From: Verrucomicrobiota bacterium
GTDB lineage: Bacteria; Verrucomicrobiota; Verrucomicrobiia; Limisphaerales; UBA11358
Assembly (NCBI GenBank): GCA_028872915.1
Contig: JAGWNY010000006.1
Span: forward strand, 1 to 64,000
Reading direction: 5' to 3'
Length of the DNA: 64,000 nucleotides
This document shows, in pieces, positions 9,001 through 16,022 of the stretch; the stretch's first letter is position 1, and the number at the start of each line of letters is the position of its first letter. The notes beneath the pieces are model-generated. The model made no database searches and was not told the origin of the DNA. It saw only the letters and a list, made by a program, of their open reading frames with translations. The translations under genes and the position numbers were made by a program.

Positions 9001-10840
9001 AAAAATAAGCCGCGACGTTACACTGGTCCACAAGCACGTTGCAGTTGGCAATCGTCGCGTTTTCCACGTAGGCCGCATCCCAGGAGTCGCCCTCAAAGGC
9101 GCAATTGACCCCGCTGATCAACCCGTTGTAGAAATAAACGTCCTGGTAAAAGGCGCTCACCATGCAAAACGCGTTGCTGCAATTTAAAAACTGCGAATCC
9201 CAAACGTTGTAACCCATGTCCACGTCGTTCCCGTCATAAACCGCCGTCGTTGCGTATGAAATCCGCAGGTTCTTCAGCTCGGTCTCGTAGGTGTTTCCGC
9301 CGGTATTGACACTCAGCGCCGGGTCGGCGTAATACCCCGATGGCGAACCGCTCGATCCCGAAATTTGTTCGCCCACCGTATTATCATCGCTGGCCGTGAA
9401 TATCGCCGGACGATACGGCCCCGTCTCGCAAACCACTTGGTTGACATCCAATGAAGCTCCCACCCCGGCATCATACTTAATTACCGTATTCCCTTCAAAT
9501 CGAGCAGTCCCTGAAATCGAAAACGGCCCGGAAACCTCGTATGTCGTGTCCCCCTGAAACGTATAATTCGTCACGCTCCCGCTCACCGTCTGATAATCCA
9601 CTACCACCCCGGGCTTTTCATTCTCGTAGGAGACGAGGTGACAAGTCTCTGAACCCCCCTTCTTGTCGTACGAGACGAGGTGACGAGTCTCTGAATCCCC
9701 CCTCTTATCGTAGGAGACGAGGTGACGAGTCTCTGAACTCCCCTTCTTGTCGTACGAGACGGCACGAGGCGCCCCCAACAAATCTCGAAAGACAACTTTC
9801 GGTTTCCCACCCCCCGGAGCAACCGTAACTTCGCTCCGCCCCTTCCCCAACTCCGCCAACAAATCCTTCAACGATCCAGCCCGCGCCAACTCCGCTCCCT
9901 TCACCCCTCCCGCCTTCGATACCGCCGGCAATCCCTCCAACAGCGGCGCAACCTTCGAATACGGCAATTCCTCCACCAGAAAATGCGCCGTGCTCCCGTC
10001 CGCCTCCGGCACGTCCAGCCAACTCTTGTAAACCCGCGCTCCGCCTCGATGAAATCCACCTCCCACCGCCGCGCCCGCCGACGCCGCGTATGCCCTCCCC
10101 GGAACAAACACCGTCCCCCCAAACTTCAACGTCGTGTCGCTCAACCCGCTCTCCGCATCCACCGCCCCAACCGTCTCTTCCGGCTCGTTCGTCGTCCAAA
10201 ACTCGCTCACCACCTCCACCCGCGACGAAGTCGAAAGCCCCAGCGATTGCGGATCAGGCAATTGCGATTGCAAAACCACGTCCTGTTCCAGCCCCGAAAG
10301 CCGATACACATACTCCACGCTCGCCCCCACCCCCGCAAACGCATTCGGATAAATCGCCTCATTCCGCGCCGCCAGTTCCCCAACACTGTTCGTAATCACG
10401 CCGATAATCACGGAGTTCTTGCCATCCTCCATCACCAGCGCCACCGGCTCATCCCGCAACGTCATTCCATCCGGCGTCTCCACCCTCACACCCCCCTGCG
10501 AAATTTCGCTCGAAAACCACGCTTTCGTACCGCCGCCTAACGCCGCCGCGGACCCATCCGGCAATAGATCAATCTCTTCCTTTGATGGCGTCCATTGGCC
10601 ATTCTTATCTTTGAAATTCAAACCCGTCGTCAACTCCACGTAGCGTCCGATGCGCGGCCTCGCCGTCCCATCCGGCCCCAACTCATACTCCGTCCGCTCC
10701 CACGTGTTATGGTTCGCGCCCCTGGCCACCACCCCCCACGCCGTCGGCGACGGCACCTGCGCCGCGTCCGCTGAAGATAAGAAAAGTCCCGCGCTCGCCG
10801 CCGCCGTCCCAGCCAGCGCAAAAAGAAGTGCCTTTTTCAT
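1..10840 (-). CDS. Giant secreted RHS/YD-repeat protein (partial, C-terminus beyond left edge): signal peptide, parallel beta-helix-like region, Ig-like/PKD-like domains, cadherin-like domain, RHS core
   Basis: Reverse-strand reading from ATG at 10840 (MKKALLFALAGTAAASAGLFLSSADAAQVPSPTAWGVVARGANHNTWERTEYELGPDG...) stays open to position 1. No minus-strand ORF in the track shares this frame. C-terminal part in window reads ...LGQFSFSQQDLVIPVNGIPLTVTRTYNSLDADRGDTGYGWTL... and YD repeats (NFYDDAGRLTGVQDAEGNVTRFVHEQTNDMEVVIDRLGGTNTYVYDARGNVIAQTNAAGDVTTMAYDANNN). Confidence 0.9.
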   Translation of the reverse strand, partial: MKKALLFALAGTAAASAGLFLSSADAAQVPSPTAWGVVARGANHNTWERTEYELGPDGTARPRIGRYVELTTGLNFKDKNGQWTPSKEEIDLLPDGSAAALGGGTKAWFSSEISQGGVRVETPDGMTLRDEPVALVMEDGKNSVIIGVITNSVGELAARNEAIYPNAFAGVGASVEYVYRLSGLEQDVVLQSQLPDPQSLGLSTSSRVEVVSEFWTTNEPEETVGAVDAESGLSDTTLKFGGTVFVPGRAYAASAGAAVGGGFHRGGARVYKSWLDVPEADGSTAHFLVEELPYSKVAPLLEGLPAVSKAGGVKGAELARAGSLKDLLAELGKGRSEVTVAPGGGKPKVVFRDLLGAPRAVSYDKKGSSETRHLVSYDKRGDSETRHLVSYDKKGGSETCHLVSYENEKPGVVVDYQTVSGSVTNYTFQGDTTYEVSGPFSISGTARFEGNTVIKYDAGVGASLDVNQVVCETGPYRPAIFTASDDNTVGEQISGSSGSPSGYYADPALSVNTGGNTYETELKNLRISYATTAVYDGNDVDMGYNVWDSQFLNCSNAFCMVSAFYQDVYFYNGLISGVNCAFEGDSWDAAYVENATIANCNVLVDQCNVAAYFYNSILANVTNVAVDGYSTATGDHNGFYNSPTFGTATFTDSNWPFETVGAGSYYLADNTFRNKGLGTDDGADVLADIATKTTYPPVVYAGTNFTTATAFSPDVPRDTNAAPDLGFHYCALDDVFSSVNAYTNLTFTAGTAAGWYDTSTYPCYGIMLYTNVTAAFNGTATEPCWLARYDTVQEGGNGNWQMVGGGFALTDSNPDDSYSASSPHLVMQFTKCSSRDFDDAIYWQWGGNFAVDAKDCEFYGVNGGYNVAVTYTNCLFYRFPPQINTYGTPSLKMENCTVEGGNNLNPLTVGNSAPCTVRIYDCAFDGTSFSIDTNALTCDYNAFVTNAPRLPIQGAHDVIVTNYNWQSSWFGGFYLPSGSPLIDAGDVTADKVGLYHFTTQTSQVPETNSIVDIGYHYVATDANGNPLDSNGDGIADYLEDPDGDGIVNNGETPWDLGILSQPQTTNVAQGQNAAFSVVAAGAGPFTYQWRLDGVNISGANASGYTDMVVQASADGELFSVVVSNGDASVTSSNAVLEVTTPLSITSSPQSQTAIQGTNVSFNVGTTGTYPVYQWYGNGVALQNGGRIGGANAATLTITNVAGTDAGGYKATVTNLFGSLSSSTATLTVITNPWVVTAPAGLTATQADDVTLSVTATGYKLFYQWWLTNSLVTNCIPGATNSSYAKLVVQTNDAGMYSVTITNVAGSTNASAALNVLVPPWITEQPASLTVTQGDNATFSISAIGTANLAYQWFKNGTAIAGATNASLALANAQGSDAGGYAAEASNAAGTNMSAWAWLSVNLTGGGTTNGWGGGSGPPSPGPVVSMISPTNSCWTNEAVYLYGTNISIRAVASSAYSYVTNVAFYMTGTNYGTNFTLAGTAVPGANTRFALAWTNALPDTNILEAVARDCSGGVSTSAVVYVMMAELPAISAGPDETLVWPEGDASTNTTLNGSVSDDGLPVTGVTNIFWRVTSGNGGYAAISDTNSLTPTVTFTTNGTYQFRLRVDNEFATNTAECEVHVRRLPQVQITSPTNGATLDAGSSILLDATATSADSSIASVVFYNGTNRIGTGVQSLNNSYTYYWTNAPPGSDSLTAVATDGYGLTNTSGAVGVTVLTLGPEVQIVSPIGQTFPAWSSVTIDAQAQAGYSGASVRWVEFFVNGHMLGYAPSTNGQGDYQLIWTPPTGGTDVLEALAMDANTNSGWSAPVTNTVRNLPAVSIVSPANGAVLINPLDSTNIGMSATAVADGATITNVTFYEGTNVVGSTNGTSPYTITWRNVTNGAYTLTARATDNTGLAGRSYPVSIQVVPTNQPPLVDAGSDQTNRLPNAVQLAGLVWDDGLPVGGELTTWWTVISSPPSASVAFANSNSPVTTAAFSTTGVYVLQLSASDSQYVTSSDVSVTMLTNLTLTVNAGPDTNYVMATNWTGLATLTPYITNIVSGGAAIVGFDYYAISNGFIALVANSDGSFQFDTIPGSGGPATKFFSANWINYVAGYVVPQAPPFAVINTNLGGFTNGEIFAVSTNSEIMRIEPDGTVADQGNAWVVLPDTIHAMCHDDTGVFGGDLIAICIHGADGSVWRINSDGQALFVGLFATGGGAGEGEFDSREVAVAPDDQQKYGPMAGQILVSEFGSDSDTAAYLWSMDKNGFVYEMDTTSGTIWGQGPGMEVDTIPRGENLYYCDGTNLWMAPAAQFEGKEGDYLTRAYPHYNYGPEELQRVHWDGQAYDIIKAGLQTPPADTNFLACLRFAPLPTNAAGNVYSVQLQGMVKEDGVVTNLPGVQWIELSGPGPVTFDNTAITNATASFTQPGTYILRLTASDGGLTSDGDVTIQLNVTNNANIANPTPLDCGVPVNDELTTNSATDTTIVAGETHYANYYTFTGQQYQQVAVNYTNNSGSGDLFLILRDSTNDILDVSQERQTPPGIVNIDNALPFTLPYSGQYTVEVTTVGTDSGVISTGLFYSAALSCGPWTDANGYGEYMGAPFEVLLDGTNVPNGGTLSFGTTQSNIPVTLNLLIKNIGVTNADFGNSLECGDFSAQFPDATPSSVGNFEVPPGRSTTMQLTFNASSNEMAIGQLTLPEDTEETAQNQSYALTLVGNAVNSGEGPAIQLTSPQNNASFIAPTDITVTAETNGSIEFTNIILQAESPQGPLNLGSFTGPPYTVDWQNAPAGDYMLTAIAAESSSNIVTSLPVFIHVLSPYQNQPPVAADDYETVAMNSSDNVLDVLSNDSDPDGDPLTIVAVTKPQYGSAAIAVGGTAIEYTPPYFERGSDVFRYEISDGSGGTAWATVYMTVNGGDAPQATLTASSYSVTAGNSDTLTACVAPSNHMARVEFYRGTTWIGSVTNGENGPESGTFPLAWAATYGSNVAFTAVAIDTFGQKNTSAPIDITVNPPSGGGQPPVATIDSMTADGVTAPFTYMVGVEDGMFSVNGEITNTAGYGGDWDLSLCAADGTVIEDLTNGTLGVGESINGLLGHCDLSTLQNGVYELDLTATSDFMTTETNVPFRLESGLKLGQFSFSQQDLVIPVNGIPLTVTRTYNSLDADRGDTGYGWTLAVDDMDVQIDEQRQDVMDSPDGGGDTPGQTFSERAGGSWDVTLTLPNGRRTTFYFYLTPLDQGFQAYPEWQAAPGVTATLTPVDNPRLQVALGLDVSGGDNSREYYWVSDAKYDPGMPWQSYDFPGFVLKTTDGNTYNISRDDLLTHDVWPTDGVDAYKVHAYGRPHLSSIDERNGSVIEIGAGGITNVSPDRASRTIVFNRNAEGLISSIADPDDASGPPAVKYDYDSQDNLIAVERLVDRAGLGTYVTNSFGYTNAVFPHYITGIFNADGTSVAKNFYDDAGRLTGVQDAEGNVTRFVHEQTNDMEVVIDRLGGTNTYVYDARGNVIAQTNAAGDVTTMAYDANNNKTNEISWLDGRPYATNNYVYDENDWLLASRDALGHTNGFAYDANGDLLTNWDALGDATVNTYDSQGELTGTRDALGGATGESYQDGLLTGSSDPLGTITTNYYDGSDNLAGT
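9625..9762. repeat. 42-bp tandem repeat (about 3 copies plus partial), each containing GAGAC-N10-GTCTC inverted repeat, in frame inside the giant RHS gene
   Basis: GAGACGAGGTGAC(A/G)AGTCTCTGAA recurs at 9630, 9672 and 9714, with GAGACGG at 9756. Translates on minus strand as SYDKKGSSETRHLV SYDKRGDSETRHLV SYDKKGGSETCHLV SYENE. Confidence 0.9.
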
Positions 10841-11209
10841 AATGAATGCCTGATTCGCCCGACATCCCGCACCGAACGATCACTTTTCTCTCATAAACCA
10901 AATCCTCATTCAAGACTTTTCTTAAAAAAACTTATCCACACGCGCGATTTTGCTGGAGAGAGAACATCAGCCTCAAAGCGCGCTCAAAGAAGCGGATGGA
11001 GCCGACGGTCTCGGGGTCCCTGCCATCCCGGGTCCGTCCCGTGGCGCCGCGGCGCAGCCGGCGGCCAGGCAGAGCCAGGCGCCGGAGGCAAGGCCAAAAC
11101 CAAGCGATGGGAATATGGGGGATTTCATGGATGAAACGGGTTTTTCTATGGATGTCTAAATGATATTGACATGATTTTTGCCGATTCCCGACGTCTCCCT
11201 GGCTGCTTC

Positions 11210-11240
11210 CGCAATTGACTGCAAATTACTGCAAATGGTG
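11210..11240. repeat. Decamer tandem repeat (consensus GCAATTTACT)
   Basis: gcaattgact gcaaattact gcaaatggtg, period 10; related to repeat at 58230-58289. Confidence 0.65.
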
Positions 11241-11527
11241 ATGAGCGGCGAGAGGCGCGGGCGGCCCGGGCGGGGAAAAGGATGTTTTTTGGCGTGAATG
11301 TGGCCGCGTGGCCTGCCCAACGGGACGGCAGCGGCCCGGCCGGTCTCGCGGTCGTGTTCATACTACGGCTCCATTAAACCACGGGGATGGGAGGAAATCC
11401 ATGAAAAGATATTCAACTGGATTTATCGCGCAAGCTCCTGCAAGGGAACGGGTTCCAAAAAGTTATCTAACTGATTTGGCCCAAGTTGAATAACTTTTCC
11501 GTGGAATTTCAACGCGAATACAGCAAA

Positions 11528-11564
11528 TTCACCACCAAGGCAGGGAGAACACGGAGGGGCGAGG
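11528..11564. repeat. 37-bp direct repeat copy A (CACGGAG-type dispersed repeat)
   Basis: ttcaccaccaaggcagggagaacacggaggggcgagg; near copy at 11651-11687. Confidence 0.8.
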
Positions 11565-11574
11565 AGAGATTTTA

Positions 11575-11603
11575 GACAGGATGACAGGATGAACAGGATG
11601 AAA
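11575..11603. repeat. ACAGGATGA short tandem repeat
   Basis: acaggatgacaggatgaacaggatgaa read directly. Confidence 0.8.
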
Positions 11604-11650
11604 AACAAAGGCGGAACGATTCAAGACGGCAGGCGGTTGCGCAAACGAAT

Positions 11651-11687
11651 TTCACCACGGAGTCACGGAGAACACGGAGGGACGAGG
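11651..11687. repeat. 37-bp direct repeat copy B (CACGGAG-type dispersed repeat)
   Basis: ttcaccacggagtcacggagaacacggagggacgagg. Confidence 0.8.
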
Positions 11688-11729
11688 TCCCGGGAGATCA
11701 CAGGGACACAGGAAACGATGGAATTTTTT

Positions 11730-12896
11730 TCAGACGGTGATTTTTTTGCCGGTGCGGGAGGCTTCGTAGATGGCGGTGATGATTTTGATGTCGCGGAGGC
11801 CCATTGCGCCTGGGACGGGGGTGTGGCGTCCGGTATGGATGCAATCGGCGAAATCGTCCATCTGCCAGGCCTGCTGATAACAATAATGGCCGTCGAAGGG
11901 GCCGGGCACGGGATAGACGAGGGGGCCGCGGCTGGTCATGACCCGGCCGACGTGATAGGTGAAAGCGTGATTTTCAAAATCAATCCAGCCTTTGTCGCCG
12001 TCGGCGCGGAAGGTATCGGAAACGTGATCGAAGCTGGTGATGCCATTGCAGATGGCGCCGTTGGGAAAGTTGAGGGTAAAATCAATGGTTTCCTCGACTT
12101 GGTTGAACAAATCGGGCCTTTGTTTTGGGGGTTCATGGGCGGTGACGGAAACGGGCGCCAGCCCGGTGGCCATGCATGCGCCTTGAATCACGTAAATGCC
12201 GAGGTCCATGAGCGGACCGCCGCCGGCGAGCTTCTTATCAATGCGCCAAGCCCAGTTTTTGAGGACGAAACCGCGGTCACCGGACATTTTCATGAAATCG
12301 CCGAACTCGCGATCGCGCTGGAGACGCATTAGTTCCTTGCAATAGGGGTCGAAATGGCAGCGATAACCGATGGACAACCGGACGCCGGCGTTGTGGCAGG
12401 CGTCAATCATGGCCTGGCAACCGGCGACGGTGGCGGCCATGGGTTTTTCGGAAATGACGTGTTTGCCGGCTTGCGCGGCGCGAATGGAAAATTCGGGATG
12501 GAGGGCGGGGGGCGTGACAACATAGACGATGTCAATGTCCGGATTATCAGCCAGACGATGCATGGTGTCGTAGGTGTAGAGGTTTTTTTCGGGCAGGTTG
12601 TATTTGGCGGACCAAGCCTTGAGTTTGGCGGGATGGCCGCTGACGGCACCGGCGAGGCGACAAAGTTTTGTACATTGGAGGGCCGGGGCGAGTTCGTTGG
12701 CGGCATAGCGTCCGAGGCCGAGGAGGGCGACGCCCAGTTTCTTCCGGCCTTTGGCCAGCTTAGAGAGGGCGTTGGTTTGGGCGGCGAGGGCGCCGGGCAG
12801 AGCGACACCGGCGGCGAGGGCGGCGGCGCCGATGGAAAGGCGGTGAAGGAATTGGCGGCGCGATTGAGGGTGTCCAGGAATTTTCACAGGGATCAT
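11730..12896 (-). CDS. Gfo/Idh/MocA family oxidoreductase (glucose-fructose oxidoreductase-like) with Tat-like signal
   Basis: SRRQFLHRLSIGAAALAAGVALPGALA leader; GVALLGLGRYAANELAPAL Rossmann motif; HVISEKPMA motif; GGPLMDLGIYVIQGA. Confidence 0.9.
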   Translation of the reverse strand: MIPVKIPGHPQSRRQFLHRLSIGAAALAAGVALPGALAAQTNALSKLAKGRKKLGVALLGLGRYAANELAPALQCTKLCRLAGAVSGHPAKLKAWSAKYNLPEKNLYTYDTMHRLADNPDIDIVYVVTPPALHPEFSIRAAQAGKHVISEKPMAATVAGCQAMIDACHNAGVRLSIGYRCHFDPYCKELMRLQRDREFGDFMKMSGDRGFVLKNWAWRIDKKLAGGGPLMDLGIYVIQGACMATGLAPVSVTAHEPPKQRPDLFNQVEETIDFTLNFPNGAICNGITSFDHVSDTFRADGDKGWIDFENHAFTYHVGRVMTSRGPLVYPVPGPFDGHYCYQQAWQMDDFADCIHTGRHTPVPGAMGLRDIKIITAIYEASRTGKKITV

Positions 12897-15800
12897 GGGG
12901 TTGATTTTTTCGCGGGCGGCTGCGATTTGATGAAAACGATATAGGCGTTTGCCTGCTTGATGCTGTCGTCGGAAGTGTTGGAGCCGAGCGTGACGCTTTC
13001 CTCATCGGATGAGCCGTGGCGGAAGAGTTGCATGGGAACGCCATTGACGGTGATGGCGACGCCTTTGAGTTCCTTGAACTGGCGGGCAAGCCACTCGGGA
13101 ACCGGCAGGCGGGTATCGTGGGCGACGTAAACATCGGTGCGGCCGGGATCGGCAATTTGTATCAAGTCAGCCGCATCATAGAGACTGTCGGCATCGGGCA
13201 GTCGGAGCCAGTCGGCGCCGGATAACACGTCGGGCAGATTGGCAAAGGTGAAGTTTGTGTCGGAATAAACGCGGCAGCCATCGGCGGCATTGGTCTGGAG
13301 GTTTGCGCCGGGAGTGGGGCCGGTGTAGGCAAAGGATTCGGTGTAACGGCCCACCCAGGGGACGTTGCCGGAGAAAGAGGTGACGGTGATGGGGGGAACG
13401 GGTTTTTGGAGGGCGGCCCAGGAGGGATGGATGCCGGGCAATCGGACAGACGGAAGGGGCGGCATGCGCCAGGAAAAGGCATCCTTCCAGGGGAACCGAT
13501 GGGAAACGATAGTCACGGACGCGGAATTGAGGCCGGGGCAGGCGGCGGCGACCTTGATTCGGCCCGGGCGCAGGGTGGAGCGGACGGCAACGCGATTGAC
13601 GCCGCATTCGAGGTCCAGATGTTTTTTATTGATGGTATTGGTTTGGCCGCTGTTGTAACCGCCGCGCCAGACAGCGGGGCCGGTGCAGGTGAAATTGACG
13701 CGCCGCTGGAAGGTGGGGCAGCGCTCGCCTGATGAGTCCACGGCTTCCACGTCAATGAGGGCGACGTCCGAACCGCAGGCGCGCAAACCGCCCGGGCCGG
13801 TCATGACAGTCATCCGCAAGGCGACGGGCGGGCCGGCGGTGCGGATGGAGTCCATGACGACAATGGCGCCATGATTGTAGCCGACGGCCTTGAGGAGGCC
13901 CGGTTGGAAGAGGACGTTCGTAAAGGTGAAAAGATAGGTGTCGGAACGGCTGCCGAAGCCAAGCGATTTGCCGTTGAGCAGGAGTTGAACGCGCCGGCAA
14001 TTGGAGGCGACATAGACATTTTTAACCGTGCCCGGCGGGTAGGTCCAATGGCCGATGATGTGGACGGCGGGACGATTGAGCCACATGGCCTGGCAAACAT
14101 AATAGGCCTGCTTGGGGAGGCGGACGGCATCCACTTCGCCGCTGGCGCGGTCCACTTCGGTGGTGTTGCGGCCGCCGCTGGTGGAATCGGAGAAAATCCA
14201 ATTGGCGCCGCCGCAATGGTTGGGAGCGCCGAGCTTGTCCACGTAGTTTTTAATTTCGTTGACGGCGAATTGCTCGGAATTGAGGTTATAGCTCTGGCCC
14301 TTTTGAAGGGCCGCGTAATTGGTGTTGGGCGGCGAGAAAGCGTCCCAGACGCGGCGGGGAGATTCTTCGCGGTCGTATTCGCCCTCGATGACGGGCAGGC
14401 GCGGGGCTTCATGGCTGCCTTCGGTGCCGACGCTCACGTCCATGTAATGGGCGGTGATTTTATCGGCGCGGCGGAAGGCAAGGGCGCGGCCGCCGAAGGG
14501 ATCGTATTTCTCGAAGTAACCGCGCAACTGGGCGGCATGGGCGGGGGTAACCTTTTGATTGCCGGCTTCCCAGACGAGAATGGAGGGATCGTTGCGATAG
14601 AAAATGATGTCGTCGCGAAAGGCGCGGGCGCGGACGGTCCAGGCGGCCTTGATGGTGTCGTGTTCGCCATCCACGCCGGGCTGCTCGACGCCCAAGCCCA
14701 GTTCATCGGAGCTTTGAATTTGGGCTGGACCGGCGGCGCAATGGCCCCAGCGGATCCAGTTGCCGCCGGCCTGTTTCATCAATTGAATGGTGTAAAATTG
14801 CATCCAATCGGGCATGGCATCGCCCAAGCCGGGCCATTCATCCATGGGTTTTTGGCCCCAACCGTGGAGCTTGACATGATGGCCGTTGATCCAGAAGCCG
14901 GTTTTGACGCTCCAATGGACGGCGCGGATGCCAAAGGGGATGTCGCACACGTCGGCAATTTTGCCGTCGCTCTTCAGGACGATGCGGGCGCGATAGAGAT
15001 AAGGATAATCCTGTTCCCACAAACGTGGATTTTGGAGGATGGCGGAAGCGGCAAACATCGAGTGAGCACCGGGGAAAAGAGTGTTATCATGGGCGGGCAT
15101 GGGGGTGAGCGAGAGGACATTGATGCCGTGGTGATCGAGGATTTGGACGGAGAGGTCGGCGCGGAGTTGGGAGGGGCCGTCGTTTTCCACCGGGACCTGG
15201 ACGTTGAGGACGGCGGATTTGACGGAGATGTTCGTGGCATAGATGTAAGGGCCTTCTGTTTTGAGAAAATCATACAAGGGCAGCGAAACGTGGAGGGGAT
15301 CGGTCACGATAAGTTTGACGTCGCGATAGATGCCGCCCATGGCAGGATGCCACTGGGGATTGTTCCAGGGAATTTCGCCGGCGGTCAGTTGGGAGACTTT
15401 GTCGGGGATCAGAGCGTTGAGTCTGGCGAGGCGCCTGGCAAGGGCCTTGATGCCTTCGGGACCATTGTTTTTTTTCGCCCCTTTTGGGGGCATAGGATTG
15501 AACATGAACGTGTTGTCGCACATGACGGCCAGCACGTTTGTGGTGCCGATGTTCAAGCCGGGGGTGAGATCGAAACCAAAGGGCAGGAAGCCGTTTTTGC
15601 AAGCGCCCAGGCAATGGCCGTTGAGATAGACTTCGGCCACCTGGCGGACGGCATCAAATTCGATATAGACTTTTTTGCCGCGCCAGGATTTGGGGGCGGT
15701 AAAGGTTTTGCGATACCAGGTGCGGCCGCCCCATTGGTTGGTCTCGCCACGGAGGCCGGGAAGGTTAAAGTTATCGAAGGTATCGGTGTCATTGTAGGTG

Positions 15801-16012
15801 TGGGGCGTGGAAACGGCGGTCCAATTACGGTCATCGAAGCCGGGGGCCTGGGCGTTGGTTGGGTCGGAGCGGATGAATTTCCAATCGGGATTGAAGTTGA
15901 GGGTCTGGCGTCCGGCGGCGCGGGCGGGCGCGGGAATGGAGATCAAGCCGGCAATAATGATGGCAACGAGGGCGAATGCGGTCTTGGGGGAATTTTGTCT
16001 GGGATTCTTCAT
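12893..16012 (-). CDS. Glycoside hydrolase family 2 (beta-galactosidase-like) secreted protein
   Basis: Signal peptide MKNPRQNSPKTAFALVAIIIAGLISIPAPARA; sugar-binding domain (WRGKKVYIEFDAVRQVAEVYLNGHCLGACKNGFLPFGFDLT); TIM barrel NDPSILVWEAGNQ...PVIEGEYD. Start chosen at 16012 rather than the track's 16117. Confidence 0.88.
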   Translation of the reverse strand: MKNPRQNSPKTAFALVAIIIAGLISIPAPARAAGRQTLNFNPDWKFIRSDPTNAQAPGFDDRNWTAVSTPHTYNDTDTFDNFNLPGLRGETNQWGGRTWYRKTFTAPKSWRGKKVYIEFDAVRQVAEVYLNGHCLGACKNGFLPFGFDLTPGLNIGTTNVLAVMCDNTFMFNPMPPKGAKKNNGPEGIKALARRLARLNALIPDKVSQLTAGEIPWNNPQWHPAMGGIYRDVKLIVTDPLHVSLPLYDFLKTEGPYIYATNISVKSAVLNVQVPVENDGPSQLRADLSVQILDHHGINVLSLTPMPAHDNTLFPGAHSMFAASAILQNPRLWEQDYPYLYRARIVLKSDGKIADVCDIPFGIRAVHWSVKTGFWINGHHVKLHGWGQKPMDEWPGLGDAMPDWMQFYTIQLMKQAGGNWIRWGHCAAGPAQIQSSDELGLGVEQPGVDGEHDTIKAAWTVRARAFRDDIIFYRNDPSILVWEAGNQKVTPAHAAQLRGYFEKYDPFGGRALAFRRADKITAHYMDVSVGTEGSHEAPRLPVIEGEYDREESPRRVWDAFSPPNTNYAALQKGQSYNLNSEQFAVNEIKNYVDKLGAPNHCGGANWIFSDSTSGGRNTTEVDRASGEVDAVRLPKQAYYVCQAMWLNRPAVHIIGHWTYPPGTVKNVYVASNCRRVQLLLNGKSLGFGSRSDTYLFTFTNVLFQPGLLKAVGYNHGAIVVMDSIRTAGPPVALRMTVMTGPGGLRACGSDVALIDVEAVDSSGERCPTFQRRVNFTCTGPAVWRGGYNSGQTNTINKKHLDLECGVNRVAVRSTLRPGRIKVAAACPGLNSASVTIVSHRFPWKDAFSWRMPPLPSVRLPGIHPSWAALQKPVPPITVTSFSGNVPWVGRYTESFAYTGPTPGANLQTNAADGCRVYSDTNFTFANLPDVLSGADWLRLPDADSLYDAADLIQIADPGRTDVYVAHDTRLPVPEWLARQFKELKGVAITVNGVPMQLFRHGSSDEESVTLGSNTSDDSIKQANAYIVFIKSQPPAKKSTP

Positions 16013-16022
16013 GCGGGAAGGA

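Noticed and set aside
10950-11159. 69-aa ORF in the repeat-rich intergenic region
   Set aside because: Composition driven by repeats and GC bias; no supporting motif.
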